Shown piece after piece: positions 1 to 10,613 of a stretch of 61,298 bases of DNA (positions within the stretch are counted from its first letter, which is position 1; every line of letters begins with the position of its first letter). The DNA lies in contig CANMCD010000019.1 of the NCBI GenBank assembly GCA_947496185.1, positions 1 to 61,298 on the forward strand, written 5' to 3'. A program made the position numbers and the translations under genes. This DNA comes from an uncultured Tenacibaculum sp. Lineage in GTDB: Bacteria; Bacteroidota; Bacteroidia; Flavobacteriales; Flavobacteriaceae. Under the pieces are notes generated by a model that was not told where the DNA came from, ran no database searches, and saw only the letters and a program-made list of their open reading frames with translations.

Positions 1-394
1 GATACAGAAAGGTCAGTAGAGGTAATACTACCGTCCCCTGTAATATTTGTAATGTCTACAGCAAGCGCACCGTTTGAATCTTGAGTAAGCCCTTGTCCAG
101 CAACATTAGGATTAATCTTCGAAGCCTCTACAGCATCGTCAGCTATTTTATTAGTTTCAACAGCATTATCAGCTATTTTGTTAGCCGTTACAGCATTGTC
201 ATTAATATTCAGGGTTACATTTTCTAGTACAGAGTTGTTTCCACCCGATACAGAAAGGTCAGTAGAGGTAATACTACCGTCCCCTGTAATATTTGTAATG
301 TCTACAGCAAGCGCACCGTTTGAATCTTGAGTAAGCCCTTGTCCAGCAACATTAGGATTAATCTTCGAAGCCTCTACAGCATCGTCAGCTATTT
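1..394 (-). repeat. 246-bp tandem coding repeat
   Basis: Bases 1-148 and 247-394 are identical at every position, so the repeat period is 246 bp, exactly 82 codons. The first difference is at 149 versus 395. The unit spans a QGLTQDSNGALAVDI segment, a TGDGSITSTDLSVSGGN segment and the KIADDAV-type sub-repeats. The array continues past the left edge, so copy number is unknown. Confidence 0.93.
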
Positions 395-1253
395 CATTAG
401 TATTAACCCCACCTACTGAAATATCAATTGTGTACGGATCTGAATTTGTTCCTGTCCCGTTTCTAACTAAACTACTATCAGTAGCATCTATAATTTCATT
501 TCCTACAACACCATCGTTGTCATTTGCACTGTTTGTAGCTAACTCATCAATAGCATCTTGAACATTTGTTGCTGTTAATCCAGAATTAGTATTGTCAAAT
601 GTAGTACTCGATGCAATTGGTGTAAAAGTAAAAGCATTAGCAGGGTTTGTTGTATTATTAAAAGTAAAAGTCCCGTTTCCATTATCGATTAAGGCAGCCT
701 TATTAATTATGAATGGGGTATTATTCTCATCTGTATAAATGAAAGTCCCATCATTATTGTCGACAATGGTAGTTATCGTTTCAGTACTGTTAACAATATC
801 TTTAATTTTGATACTTCCACCATTTACTAGATCAATGGTATGGTTTGTACTATCATAAGTTAAAGCCTGAATCTCGTTATTTGGATCGTGATCATCATCA
901 TTAATAAGTGAGCCTAAATTGACGGTATCGTTACCAAAAGTTAAATTATTTGAGAGTGTATCAAATGATAACTTTTGATTACCACTTAGTGTACAAAGGC
1001 TCTGCCATAACATACCAGTGTAATGAAATACACAATCTTCATCAGTGTTATATACTATAGCACCTTCTAAAGGATAAATATTATTCATTTGAGCAGTGCT
1101 GACTCTGGTGATAACAAGAGCTTTGGTGTTACTTTCTAGTTCAAGAACTGAACTACCATGAATAAGATCGGGATTGTTTCCTATTTTTACTTGAGCGTAA
1201 ATGTTAACAAAGGAGACAAGAGCGAATACTAGTGTGAAAAATATTTTTTTCAT
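1..1253 (-). CDS. Secreted repeat-rich surface protein, N-terminal part (runs off window)
   Basis: The minus-strand frame opens at 1253 and stays open to the window edge, giving the first 417 residues. It starts with a signal peptide (MKKIFFTLVFALVSFVNIYA), then a Bacteroidota-type N-terminal module (SSVLELESNTKALVITRVST, then GAIVYNTDEDCVFHY and a Trp). After that come Asn/Asp/Thr-rich beta-repeat segments (DNNDGTFIYTDENN, DNGNGTFTF) and a tail-fibre-like LTATNVQDAIDEL motif. The last part seen is an 82-residue repeat with KIADDAV/KIADNAV sub-repeats. Such proteins are probably exported adhesin or fibre-like surface proteins; the C-terminus, which would show a type IX sorting domain, is outside the window. 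A -7 promoter element lies at 1311-1318. Function is inferred only from composition. Confidence 0.85.
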   Translation of the reverse strand, partial: MKKIFFTLVFALVSFVNIYAQVKIGNNPDLIHGSSVLELESNTKALVITRVSTAQMNNIYPLEGAIVYNTDEDCVFHYTGMLWQSLCTLSGNQKLSFDTLSNNLTFGNDTVNLGSLINDDDHDPNNEIQALTYDSTNHTIDLVNGGSIKIKDIVNSTETITTIVDNNDGTFIYTDENNTPFIINKAALIDNGNGTFTFNNTTNPANAFTFTPIASSTTFDNTNSGLTATNVQDAIDELATNSANDNDGVVGNEIIDATDSSLVRNGTGTNSDPYTIDISVGGVNTNEIADDAVEASKINPNVAGQGLTQDSNGALAVDITNITGDGSITSTDLSVSGGNNSVLENVTLNINDNAVTANKIADNAVETNKIADDAVEASKINPNVAGQGLTQDSNGALAVDITNITGDGSITSTDLSV

Positions 1254-1310
1254 ATTTTCGAGGGGTTAACACAATTAAGGTATTTTGTTTTCTATACTAA
1301 AAATATGTTG

Positions 1311-1318
1311 CAAATATA
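1311..1318 (-). promoter_or_regulatory. -7 promoter element TATATTTG
   Basis: On the minus strand the site reads TATATTTG, matching the Bacteroidota -7 consensus TAnnTTTG. It lies 57 nt upstream of the ATG of the repeat protein. No clear -33 element is seen. Confidence 0.6.
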
Positions 1319-1329
1319 GTGTATAGATG

Positions 1330-2379
1330 TTAATTTATTTTTTTAATGTTTGACAAATAGTTTTTTAAATATATTATTTCTTTAATAAATTCTGTTAATG
1401 GTTTGTAGGGAGCGTCGAAAAATTTATGATTAGCAGTCGCTACCTCGTATAAATTTTTCCAATGGCTTCTGATTTCCTTAAGAGCCTCAATATACGAAAA
1501 ATTTTTACTATCATAAATATGAGTTGGTTCGGCAATGACCCCGTTTATTTCTAAAATTTTAAAATTTTCTCCTTTTTCCAATTCATCGAAAGAATTGTAT
1601 TTTATATCTAACCTTCCATAGTACCAGTTCGGTATGCTGTTATTTACTTTGTCAAAAGTTTGGCAAAGTTGTTCGCTAATCAAATGATTTCCATCAATGA
1701 ATTGAGTTCCTTTGCTGTGATTACCAATAGAAGATAAGTTTATTTGTTCGTTTTTTTTAGGGATAGTTTTTAAGCTAAAAGCTACAGTTTTTTTTAAAAT
1801 CTCAAAATATAATTTAGCACGTTTATCCTTTAGTATAAGAGCTTCAATACTTGATTTACCATCTCCAGTTACTGATAAAAATTTTTTTAAAGTAATCGAA
1901 GTGATGTGTCCCTTCTTTTTTTTAGGAAGCCTGTAATAAAATAATCCACATTCGTTTTTAAGAGAAATAAATTCTTGTATGATAATATCAATAGCATGTT
2001 TTTTTAAGTAAATTTTTAACTCTTCAGGAGAAATTATTTTTTTTACTAGCAAGCCTCTAAATCCTATGTCAGGTTTCACTATTAAAGGATAATTAAGGTT
2101 AATACTATTGATTTTATTTAGAACTTCACTAAAATCAGTAGTAGGTTTTATTAGGATTGATTTAGGTCTATATTTTTCAGGGATTAACTGTAGTGTGATA
2201 TATTTACTCTCTGCCCCATTACCTGAGCTTTTGATACTCGGATTTACTGCAGTAAAAAAGGTAAGACTTCTAGCCTTACAGGCTAAATAAAAAGCGTAAG
2301 GTAAATTTGGTATATATAGCATTGAAGAAGGCCAATACTCCCAGTTTGTTATTTTTCGCACAGCATTTGTAATATCCAA
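1330..2379 (-). CDS. ATP-grasp fold protein
   Basis: A 349-residue protein with ATP-grasp features: a nucleotide-binding strand and loop (YPLIVKPDIGFRG, near residues 98-110), an IIQEFISL segment equivalent to the adenine-contacting region, and a metal-binding KILEINGV near residue 275 before EPTHIYD. The family couples ATP hydrolysis to forming an acid-amine or acid-thiol bond, like D-Ala-D-Ala ligase; this substrate cannot be told from sequence. It starts 4 nt after the stop of the small membrane protein gene and is third in an operon behind murQ, so a role in amino-sugar or wall-peptide metabolism is possible but only inferred from context. Confidence 0.75.
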   Translation of the reverse strand: MDITNAVRKITNWEYWPSSMLYIPNLPYAFYLACKARSLTFFTAVNPSIKSSGNGAESKYITLQLIPEKYRPKSILIKPTTDFSEVLNKINSINLNYPLIVKPDIGFRGLLVKKIISPEELKIYLKKHAIDIIIQEFISLKNECGLFYYRLPKKKKGHITSITLKKFLSVTGDGKSSIEALILKDKRAKLYFEILKKTVAFSLKTIPKKNEQINLSSIGNHSKGTQFIDGNHLISEQLCQTFDKVNNSIPNWYYGRLDIKYNSFDELEKGENFKILEINGVIAEPTHIYDSKNFSYIEALKEIRSHWKNLYEVATANHKFFDAPYKPLTEFIKEIIYLKNYLSNIKKIN

Positions 2380-2383
2380 TATT

Positions 2384-2620
2384 TCATTCTTTAAAAAGAG
2401 AATCTAATATGCCTTTAAAGGTTTTAAATCCATAATAAACAGCGTATAAAGTTAATGAAATGCTAGTGAATAATAAAAAAAAGCTAATTATTTTTTTAGG
2501 ATACTCAGTGAAAATTTTAAATGATTTAAAAGAAACGTTCAGTAAAATAGGTGAAAATATTAAAAGACCTAACAGTTTTGCTAACCTACTTAAACTTTTA
2601 TCAAGGGATGTTTTATCCAT
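2384..2620 (-). CDS. Small two-helix membrane protein (DUF6095-like)
   Basis: A 78-residue protein with two predicted membrane helices, around residues 15-30 (LGLLIFSPILLNVSF) and 43-65 (IISFFLLFTSISLTLYAVYY). It has a short charged N-terminus and a Lys/Glu-rich C-terminus. Length, topology and position next to murQ fit the flavobacterial family DUF6095, which I recall from similar neighbourhoods but did not search. Its start overlaps the end of murQ by 8 nt, so the two are translationally coupled. Function unknown. Confidence 0.75.
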   Translation of the reverse strand: MDKTSLDKSLSRLAKLLGLLIFSPILLNVSFKSFKIFTEYPKKIISFFLLFTSISLTLYAVYYGFKTFKGILDSLFKE

Positions 2621-3428
2621 GTTTGTAGTTTTTCAAGACTTCTCTAACACTACCGTGATTTTTAAGAAGTGTTTCAGCCTTATTATAATCAATGTTTAAT
2701 TCAGAAATAAGCATTTTAACTCCTCTATCTAAGAGTTTTGTATTTGAAAGTTGCATATCTACCATTTTATTCCCTTTAACCTTTCCTAATTGAATCATGG
2801 TGGTAGTAGAGATCATGTTTAAAACTAACTTTTGGGCTGTACCTGCTTTCATTCTGGAGCTTCCAGTAAGAAATTCAGGGCCTACAACTACAACTATTGG
2901 ATAGGCAGCTGTTAACGCTAAAGGGCTGTTTTGATTACATGTTATACAGCCTGTAATGATACCTTCATCGTTACATTTTTTTAATGTTGAGACAACATAA
3001 GGTGTGGTTCCTGAAGCAGCAATTCCAATTACAACATCTTGGTTACTTATATTATGTTTTTGTAGGTCAATCCATCCTTGCTCCTTCGAATCTTCGGCAT
3101 ATTCTACAGAATTTCGAATCGCTTTATCTCCACCAGCAATCAATCCTATTACTAAGCTATTTGAAACTCCAAAAGTAGGAGGGCATTCACTGGCATCAAC
3201 GACTCCTAATCTTCCACTGGTACCTGCACCAATATAAAATAGACGTCCCCCTTTTTTAAGTTTAGTTACAATTTGTTTGATAAGAGATTCGATATTAGGA
3301 AGTGCTTTTTCAACTGCTAACGGAACTGTTTTATCTTCGGTATTAATTTTTGATAATAACTCTAGAACTTCCATGTCTTCTAGATTGTTATATTTTGAAT
3401 CTTGTTCAGTTGTTTTAATAAAATCCAT
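2613..3428 (-). CDS. murQ: N-acetylmuramic acid 6-phosphate etherase
   Basis: MurQ cleaves the lactyl ether of MurNAc-6-phosphate, giving GlcNAc-6-phosphate and lactate, in peptidoglycan sugar recycling in the cytoplasm. The 271-residue protein shows the SIS sugar-phosphate fold: GGRLFYIGAGTSGRLGVVDA near residues 61-80, with ECPPTFGV right after, then IAGGDKAIRNSVEYAED, and GIAASGTTPYV as the second phosphate-binding loop. FLTGSSRMKAGTAQK is also a MurQ signature. The length is slightly below the usual 290-300 residues but both sugar-binding loops are intact. It heads the operon murQ-DUF6095-ATP-grasp. A -7 element ends 4 nt before the ATG. Confidence 0.95.
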   Translation of the reverse strand: MDFIKTTEQDSKYNNLEDMEVLELLSKINTEDKTVPLAVEKALPNIESLIKQIVTKLKKGGRLFYIGAGTSGRLGVVDASECPPTFGVSNSLVIGLIAGGDKAIRNSVEYAEDSKEQGWIDLQKHNISNQDVVIGIAASGTTPYVVSTLKKCNDEGIITGCITCNQNSPLALTAAYPIVVVVGPEFLTGSSRMKAGTAQKLVLNMISTTTMIQLGKVKGNKMVDMQLSNTKLLDRGVKMLISELNIDYNKAETLLKNHGSVREVLKNYKHG

Positions 3429-3432
3429 AGGT

Positions 3433-3440
3433 CAAATGTA
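3433..3440 (-). promoter_or_regulatory. -7 promoter element of murQ, very close to ATG
   Basis: Minus strand reads TACATTTG (consensus TAnnTTTG). Only 4 nt separate it from the murQ ATG at 3428, so the transcript would start at or next to the start codon and be essentially leaderless. The -33 element is not evident. Confidence 0.5.
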
Positions 3441-3603
3441 CGCATAATGTTTAATATATGCTGAATGTTAGAAGTTCTTGTAAACGTTGCTTTTAATTGA
3501 TGATATTTCAGTAATTATAGCTATATTAATTATAGTTTTTAAGTGACCAATATAAACTTTTGCGTGTCATAAATGGTAGAATCATTAAATAATTAAAATA
3601 CAA

Positions 3604-4434
3604 ATGGAAACAATTCAAAATTCACTAACCAACTTTTACAATACGATAGCATCAGGAATAGGGGATTGGGGCTTGAAGTTACTCGGGGCTTTAGCAGCGT
3701 TGATTGTTGGTCTATGGATCATCAGGATAATAATGAAAGGAATTTCTAGGGCTTTTGCGAGTAAGCATGTTGACGAAACCTTACGTCCTTTTTTGATCAC
3801 ATTAATCGGGTTTGTTCTTAAGTTAGTACTGCTTATTTCAATAGCAGGCATTGTAGGGGTTCCGATAGCAACATTCGCTGCATTGATAGCGGGTGTTGGT
3901 GTGGCTATAGGTGCTGCATTTAATGGCTCATTAGGGCATTTGGCATCTGGAATAATGTTGCTAATATTTAGACCGTTTGAAGTAGGCGATCTAATTAAGA
4001 CTAATGGAGCATTTGGTTTTGTAAAAGAGATTTCTGTTTTTGTTACCATCATTGAAACTTTTCAAAAAGAAACTGAGATTATACCAAACTCAGCAATTAC
4101 ATCTGGTAAAATCACCAATTTATCAAAGGTTGGAAGTTTACGTGTAGATATGCCTTTTGCTATTAGGTATGGGTCAGATATCGAAAAAGCTAAAAATATA
4201 GTTTTAGATGTATTGGTAGGGGATAAGCATGTGTTAAAGGAGAATGGAATGCAGCCAAGAGTAGCTGTAAATAATTTAGGGGAAAATAGCGTTGAGTTAC
4301 TTGCTTTACCATATGTTAGTTGCGATAATTATTGGGAAGTGTATTGGGATACCAGACAAAAAATAGTAGAACAATTAGGAAAGGCTGGGTTTGAAGCGCC
4401 TGTTCCGCAACGAGTGGTTACTATGATAAAATAA
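3604..4434 (+). CDS. Small-conductance mechanosensitive channel (MscS family)
   Basis: A 276-residue inner-membrane channel that opens under membrane tension and releases solutes on hypo-osmotic shock. Membrane segments are visible near residues 20-45, 62-82 and 85-118. The third is the Gly/Ala-rich pore helix (AALIAGVGVAIGAAFNGSLGHLASGIMLL) with the typical kink, followed by FRPFEVGDLI, the conserved entry to the beta domain. The soluble C-terminal vestibule reads IPNSAITSGKITN. Length is close to E. coli MscS (286). It is a single-gene unit against the local minus-strand trend, with a terminator directly behind it. Confidence 0.95.
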   Translation: METIQNSLTNFYNTIASGIGDWGLKLLGALAALIVGLWIIRIIMKGISRAFASKHVDETLRPFLITLIGFVLKLVLLISIAGIVGVPIATFAALIAGVGVAIGAAFNGSLGHLASGIMLLIFRPFEVGDLIKTNGAFGFVKEISVFVTIIETFQKETEIIPNSAITSGKITNLSKVGSLRVDMPFAIRYGSDIEKAKNIVLDVLVGDKHVLKENGMQPRVAVNNLGENSVELLALPYVSCDNYWEVYWDTRQKIVEQLGKAGFEAPVPQRVVTMIK

Positions 4435-4449
4435 AGTACGATTATTTTA

Positions 4450-4496
4450 ACAGCTTTGCTCTTAATTATTTTTTTATGAGTGAGCTGTTTTTTTTT
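4450..4496 (+). terminator. Rho-independent terminator of the mscS-type gene
   Basis: An imperfect stem pairs ACAGCT..GCTC with GAGTGAGCTGT, followed by a run of nine T. It lies 16 nt after the MscS stop codon. Confidence 0.75.
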
Positions 4497-4555
4497 GTAA
4501 GTTAATAATTGATGTGAAGTTTGTCTAAATAACCTACAAAGGTTTTAGACTGAAA

Positions 4556-4581
4556 AAAGCAGGTAAAAACTTACCTGCTTT
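4556..4581 (-). terminator. Terminator of icd
   Basis: A perfect 11-bp stem (AAAGCAGGTAA / TTACCTGCTTT) with a 4-nt loop. On the minus strand it is followed by a T run, 29 nt beyond the isocitrate dehydrogenase stop. Confidence 0.85.
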
Positions 4582-4609
4582 GTATATGTTATATAAGCTT
4601 AAAAAATTA

Positions 4610-6931
<2,322 letters not shown>

Positions 6932-7352
6932 TTACTGAGAATTTGGAAAAATTTTTTGTTGTTTTTGTTGATTTGCTATCAAAAATAAAAACCATGCCAA
7001 GACTAAATTAATCTGACATGGTTTTCTGAAATAGCTATACTAATATTAATACCATAAAATATAACTATTTCAAACTGCAAGTTTTAAATAAAACTATAGC
7101 ACTGCTAAATATAAACAAGCTTTCATGAATAAAAGGATCACGGTATAAGTGGTATTGGTGTAATATCATTAAATAACATTACTTATGAATTCATATACCT
7201 AAATTTAATCATACTAGCCTATAAATAAAAAGCCTTAGAGTTTTTAAAAACAATACACTAAATTTACGATAAATTAAGTGAAATACATTGATTTTTAGCG
7301 TGTTAAAAATTAACAGCTTATTAAGAAGACTTATGAATAAAATGTTAATAAC

Positions 7353-7396
7353 ACAAAAAAGCACCCTATTTCAAGAAAAATAAGATGCTTTTTTGT
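7353..7396 (-). terminator. Terminator of rplS
   Basis: A 19-bp stem with two mismatches (arms 7353-7371 and 7378-7396), starting with ACAAAAAAGCA and ending in a T run on the minus strand. It lies just past the L19 stop codon at 7413. Confidence 0.8.
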
Positions 7397-7412
7397 ATCG
7401 AAAAGAAGAATT

Positions 7413-7763
7413 CTAGTTTCTTCTCTCTTTAATTCTTGCTTTCTTACCAGTAAGCTCTCTGAAGTAAAAGATACGTGCTCTACGAACTTTTCCTCTTTTG
7501 TTAACTTCAATCTTTTGGATAGAAGGTAAGTTAATTGGGAAAATACGCTCTACACCAATTGTTCCAGACATTTTTCTGATAGTAAAAGTTTCAGAACTTC
7601 CGTTTCCTCTTTTTTGGATAACTACCCCTTTAAAAAACTGAGTACGGGTTTTGTTTCCTTCTTTAATTTCATAATAAACGGTGATAGTGTCTCCAGCACC
7701 GAATTCTGGTAATTCGTTCTTTGTTACAAATTCGTCTTGTACAAATTTAATTAAAGATTCCAT
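7413..7763 (-). CDS. rplS: Large ribosomal subunit protein bL19
   Basis: A 116-residue bL19, which sits at the 30S-50S interface. Typical motifs are the N-terminal FGAGDTITVYYEIKEGNKTR, then FKGVVIQKRGNGSSETFTIRK, GVERIFPINLP and the basic C-terminus KRGKVRRARIFYFRELTGKK. In many bacteria rplS sits behind trmD; here it stands alone with its own promoter (7832-7839), a short structured leader and its own terminator. The start gives the normal family length. Confidence 0.97.
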   Translation of the reverse strand: MESLIKFVQDEFVTKNELPEFGAGDTITVYYEIKEGNKTRTQFFKGVVIQKRGNGSSETFTIRKMSGTIGVERIFPINLPSIQKIEVNKRGKVRRARIFYFRELTGKKARIKERRN

Positions 7764-7786
7764 GATACTTATTTTTTAAGTTTTTT

Positions 7787-7810
7787 CGAAAACAACTTTC
7801 ACGGTTTTCG
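7787..7810 (-). promoter_or_regulatory. Inverted repeat in the rplS leader
   Basis: CGAAAAC and GTTTTCG form a 7-bp stem with a 10-nt loop in the roughly 68-nt leader between the -7 element and the rplS start. Ribosomal protein leaders are often autoregulatory; this one is only a candidate. Confidence 0.35.
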
Positions 7811-7831
7811 TCAGAGGTTGATTTCGTGCCG

Positions 7832-7839
7832 CAAAATTA
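7832..7839 (-). promoter_or_regulatory. -7 promoter element of rplS (TAATTTTG)
   Basis: Minus strand TAATTTTG followed by CGGC, a good Bacteroidota -7 element about 68 nt upstream of the L19 start. Confidence 0.55.
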
Positions 7840-7962
7840 CAATTTTTTTCTTTATATATGTGGCTAAATATCACTTTATTGTTAGTGTTTTTGATAAAGA
7901 ATGGTTTTGTGTTAATGTCTTGTTAGTTAGTTTTTGTGTGTTTTTTGTTGGTGGCGTATTTT

Positions 7963-8307
7963 TTAAACCATGTTTTTGTTACAATAAGTGGCTTCTTCAA
8001 AGTCTCTAATGTTAATTGAAATAATGGGGACTTCAGGAAACATGCTTTTTAATTTGCTAATAATTTTTTCAGAAAGATTTTTTTTCTGAGCAATGTTTCT
8101 TCCTTCCATTATATTAGCAAAGGTGTGAATAAAGTCGTCTTTTGTACCTCCCACCGTGAAGTGCTGAAACGCATTAATTCGTACTTTGATATCTCCTTCA
8201 GAAAAAAGATTTGTTGCTTGTGCAGTTTCATAAACTGCATTGATAATCTCTTCAGGAGAAGTTTTTTGTAAGATGTTTTTTGAGCAGTCAATTACAAAGT
8301 GTGGCAT
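7963..8307 (-). CDS. Tautomerase-superfamily protein, 5-carboxymethyl-2-hydroxymuconate isomerase type
   Basis: A 114-residue protein starting MPHFVIDCSKNI. Pro2 would become the N-terminal catalytic proline after Met removal, the hallmark of the tautomerase superfamily. The start and the length match the CHMI (HpaF) group better than the roughly 60-residue 4-oxalocrotonate type. The known reaction is isomerisation of 5-carboxymethyl-2-hydroxymuconate in homoprotocatechuate breakdown. No other gene of that pathway is nearby, so the true substrate here is open. It lies 20 nt after mutS2 on the same strand and is probably co-transcribed. Confidence 0.8.
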   Translation of the reverse strand: MPHFVIDCSKNILQKTSPEEIINAVYETAQATNLFSEGDIKVRINAFQHFTVGGTKDDFIHTFANIMEGRNIAQKKNLSEKIISKLKSMFPEVPIISINIRDFEEATYCNKNMV

Positions 8308-8327
8308 ATAATGATTTATTTTGTGGT

Positions 8328-10535
8328 TTATTTTTTGGCTCGTTGTACAAGCTCCAGTTTTTCAACAGAAGCTTTGGTTGTAAATATTCCGTAATTAATA
8401 AATACGGTATTTTTCTCAATTTTTTCAATAGTTCCGACTGCATTTCCGTCAATCAATCGCACTTTATCTTGTACTTTAAATACATAAGCAGCTCTTTCTT
8501 TTGCAACTTTTTCTGCCTCTTTCTTTTTTTCTTCTCGCACTTTTACTACTTTTTTTAATACTTCTTGTTCTACTTTTTTAATACTTTCTTTTTGTTTTTT
8601 CTCAACTATTTCAGCTTGTTTTTTCTCTGTTTTGGTTTTCTTTTTTGGTGGGTTCTTTTTAGTGAATTTTGTTTTTTCAGTAGCCACCCATTTAAAAAAG
8701 CTTGTTGAAAGCTCCTTTTTGTTATTGGTTTGGAAATATTTATTTAAAAAATCATTAACAGTTCTTCCTAAACTTAACATACGTTGGTTATTGTCGTAGA
8801 GTTCTTGAAAGTCTGCTAATTTTTCTTTTATTTTTTTCTCTTTAGACTCTAGGTTTTCTAAATGTTCTTGTTCTTTTGATTTTTGTTTTTCTAAAGTATC
8901 TGATGTTTTTTGTAACCTATTTCTTTCTTTTTGAAGTTTAGAAATGGTTCTGTCAAGTCGTACTTTTTCTGTTTCAACTCTTTTTTTAGCACGGTTGATT
9001 AGACTGTAAGGAATACCATTTTTTTGAGCTACCTCAAAGGTGAAGGAGCTTCCTGCTTGACCAATAAATAGCTTATACAAGGGTTCTAAGGTTTTTTCGT
9101 CAAATTGCATATTAGCATTGGTAACGTTTTCTAACTCATTTGCCAAAACTTTTAAATTGGCATAATGTGTAGTGATGATTCCAAAAGCATTTTTATCATA
9201 AAATTCTTCTAAAAATATTTCTGCTAGTGCGCCTCCTAGTTCTGGATCAGACCCTGTTCCGAATTCATCAATTAAAAACAAGGTGTTATCATTGCATTTT
9301 CGCAAGAAATATCGCATGTTTTTTAAACGATAGCTATAGGTACTTAGTTGGTTTTCTATAGATTGATTATCTCCTATATCGGTTAAAATTGTGTCAAATA
9401 AAGTGGTAGTACTTCGTTCATGAACAGGAATTAGCAATCCGCTTTGAAGCATCACTTGTAATAAGCCTATAGTTTTTAAGGTGATACTTTTTCCTCCAGC
9501 ATTAGGGCCTGAAATAACAATAATTTGTTGTTTTTCGTTTAACTTTATTGTTTGAGAAATGGTGTTGATATTTTTTTCTTTGTTTTTTCTCCATAAAATA
9601 GGATGATAGGCATCTAGGAGATAAACGTTTTTCTCTTTTGTTATTTTAGGTAAAATAGCGTGTATTTCTTTAGCGTATTTAGCTTTTGCTCCTATAGCGT
9701 CTATACGGGTTAAAAAATTCACATATTGTTCTAGTAGGGGAGTATAGGGTCTGATTTCAGCAGCTAGTGCTCTGAGTATTTTAACTATTTCTTGTTTTTC
9801 TTCATACAATAAGTTTTGAAGCTCTCTACTAAATGCCAAAGTAGCCTGTGGTGCAATATATACAATGTTTCCAGATTTAGAGGATCCTAAAAGACTTCCT
9901 TGTACCTTCCTTCTATGCATGGCTAGTACGGCTAATACACACTGATTGTCAATAATACTTTCTTTAATATCGTCTAGGTAACCATTTGCAATGTATTTAC
10001 TAAGTGCTCTTGAGAAACTTTCTGATATTTTTCCTCTAACCTGATGAATGTCTTTTCGAATTTGTTTAAGTGTAGGAGAGGCATTATCTGAAATTTCACC
10101 ATATGAAGTGATGATTTTTGAAATAGCATCAGAAACAAAAGGAGTTAGTTCAATTGTATCACCAAACATGGAAAGAGTAGGATAATAGTCTTTGAATTTT
10201 ATAAGAAATTTTTTGAGTTCATTAACGGTTTCTGTAGTAGTTGATAATTTTAAAAAATCGGCTGCTTCTAAAAAGCTATTTTCAATAGCCAATCTTTTTA
10301 TATGCGGAGTTATGTCTTCAAAACCATGGTTTGGAATTCGGTTTTCGTTTTCAAAAGAGTTAAGGTATTCTTGTACCATTGTCAATTCGAAGAATAACTG
10401 TTGTTTTTTTAAAAAAGGTTTTATTTTAAAAATAGCTTCTTTTCCTAGAGTTGAAATACAAAACTCAGATACCTGTTCTAAAACAGTGGAAAATTCTAAA
10501 TCTTGTAGGGTTTTATCTGTTATTACAGTTTTCAA
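8328..10535 (-). CDS. mutS2: MutS2-family ATPase lacking the Smr nuclease domain
   Basis: A 735-residue MutS2 homologue. N-terminal core and lever regions occupy about residues 1-330. The ABC ATPase follows, with Walker A GPNAGGKS at 343-350, a LIDEFGTGSDPELGGALAE Walker B/D-loop and an ITTHYANLK switch histidine. A long Lys/Glu-rich coiled coil runs to about residue 690, then a small beta domain (VQDKVRLIDGNAVGTIEKIE). MutS2 proteins act on recombination intermediates or collided ribosomes rather than in mismatch repair. The classical C-terminal Smr domain (about 80 residues) is absent; the protein stops after the small beta domain. It is followed closely by the tautomerase gene. Confidence 0.92.
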   Translation of the reverse strand: MKTVITDKTLQDLEFSTVLEQVSEFCISTLGKEAIFKIKPFLKKQQLFFELTMVQEYLNSFENENRIPNHGFEDITPHIKRLAIENSFLEAADFLKLSTTTETVNELKKFLIKFKDYYPTLSMFGDTIELTPFVSDAISKIITSYGEISDNASPTLKQIRKDIHQVRGKISESFSRALSKYIANGYLDDIKESIIDNQCVLAVLAMHRRKVQGSLLGSSKSGNIVYIAPQATLAFSRELQNLLYEEKQEIVKILRALAAEIRPYTPLLEQYVNFLTRIDAIGAKAKYAKEIHAILPKITKEKNVYLLDAYHPILWRKNKEKNINTISQTIKLNEKQQIIVISGPNAGGKSITLKTIGLLQVMLQSGLLIPVHERSTTTLFDTILTDIGDNQSIENQLSTYSYRLKNMRYFLRKCNDNTLFLIDEFGTGSDPELGGALAEIFLEEFYDKNAFGIITTHYANLKVLANELENVTNANMQFDEKTLEPLYKLFIGQAGSSFTFEVAQKNGIPYSLINRAKKRVETEKVRLDRTISKLQKERNRLQKTSDTLEKQKSKEQEHLENLESKEKKIKEKLADFQELYDNNQRMLSLGRTVNDFLNKYFQTNNKKELSTSFFKWVATEKTKFTKKNPPKKKTKTEKKQAEIVEKKQKESIKKVEQEVLKKVVKVREEKKKEAEKVAKERAAYVFKVQDKVRLIDGNAVGTIEKIEKNTVFINYGIFTTKASVEKLELVQRAKK

Positions 10536-10613
10536 TGTTTACTTTTGATTAAAATTTATAGCCCACCCAAAAATGATGTGTTTAGGGTTTTTGGTGCACA
10601 AAAATAACAAAGT

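Noticed and set aside
1-400. CRISPR array or phage tail-fibre locus
   Set aside because: The repeat is a 246-bp coding unit in frame, not short repeats with spacers. There are no phage structural genes in the window and the protein has a signal peptide.
3636-4052. 138-residue open frame antisense to the MscS-type gene
   Set aside because: It lies fully inside a well-supported gene in the opposite frame and has no recognisable motif; typical shadow frame.
6987-7025. Second terminator for rplS or a small RNA in the icd-rplS gap
   Set aside because: The rplS terminator at 7353-7396 is much stronger, and no promoter or gene needs this hairpin; left as an unexplained structure within the gap.
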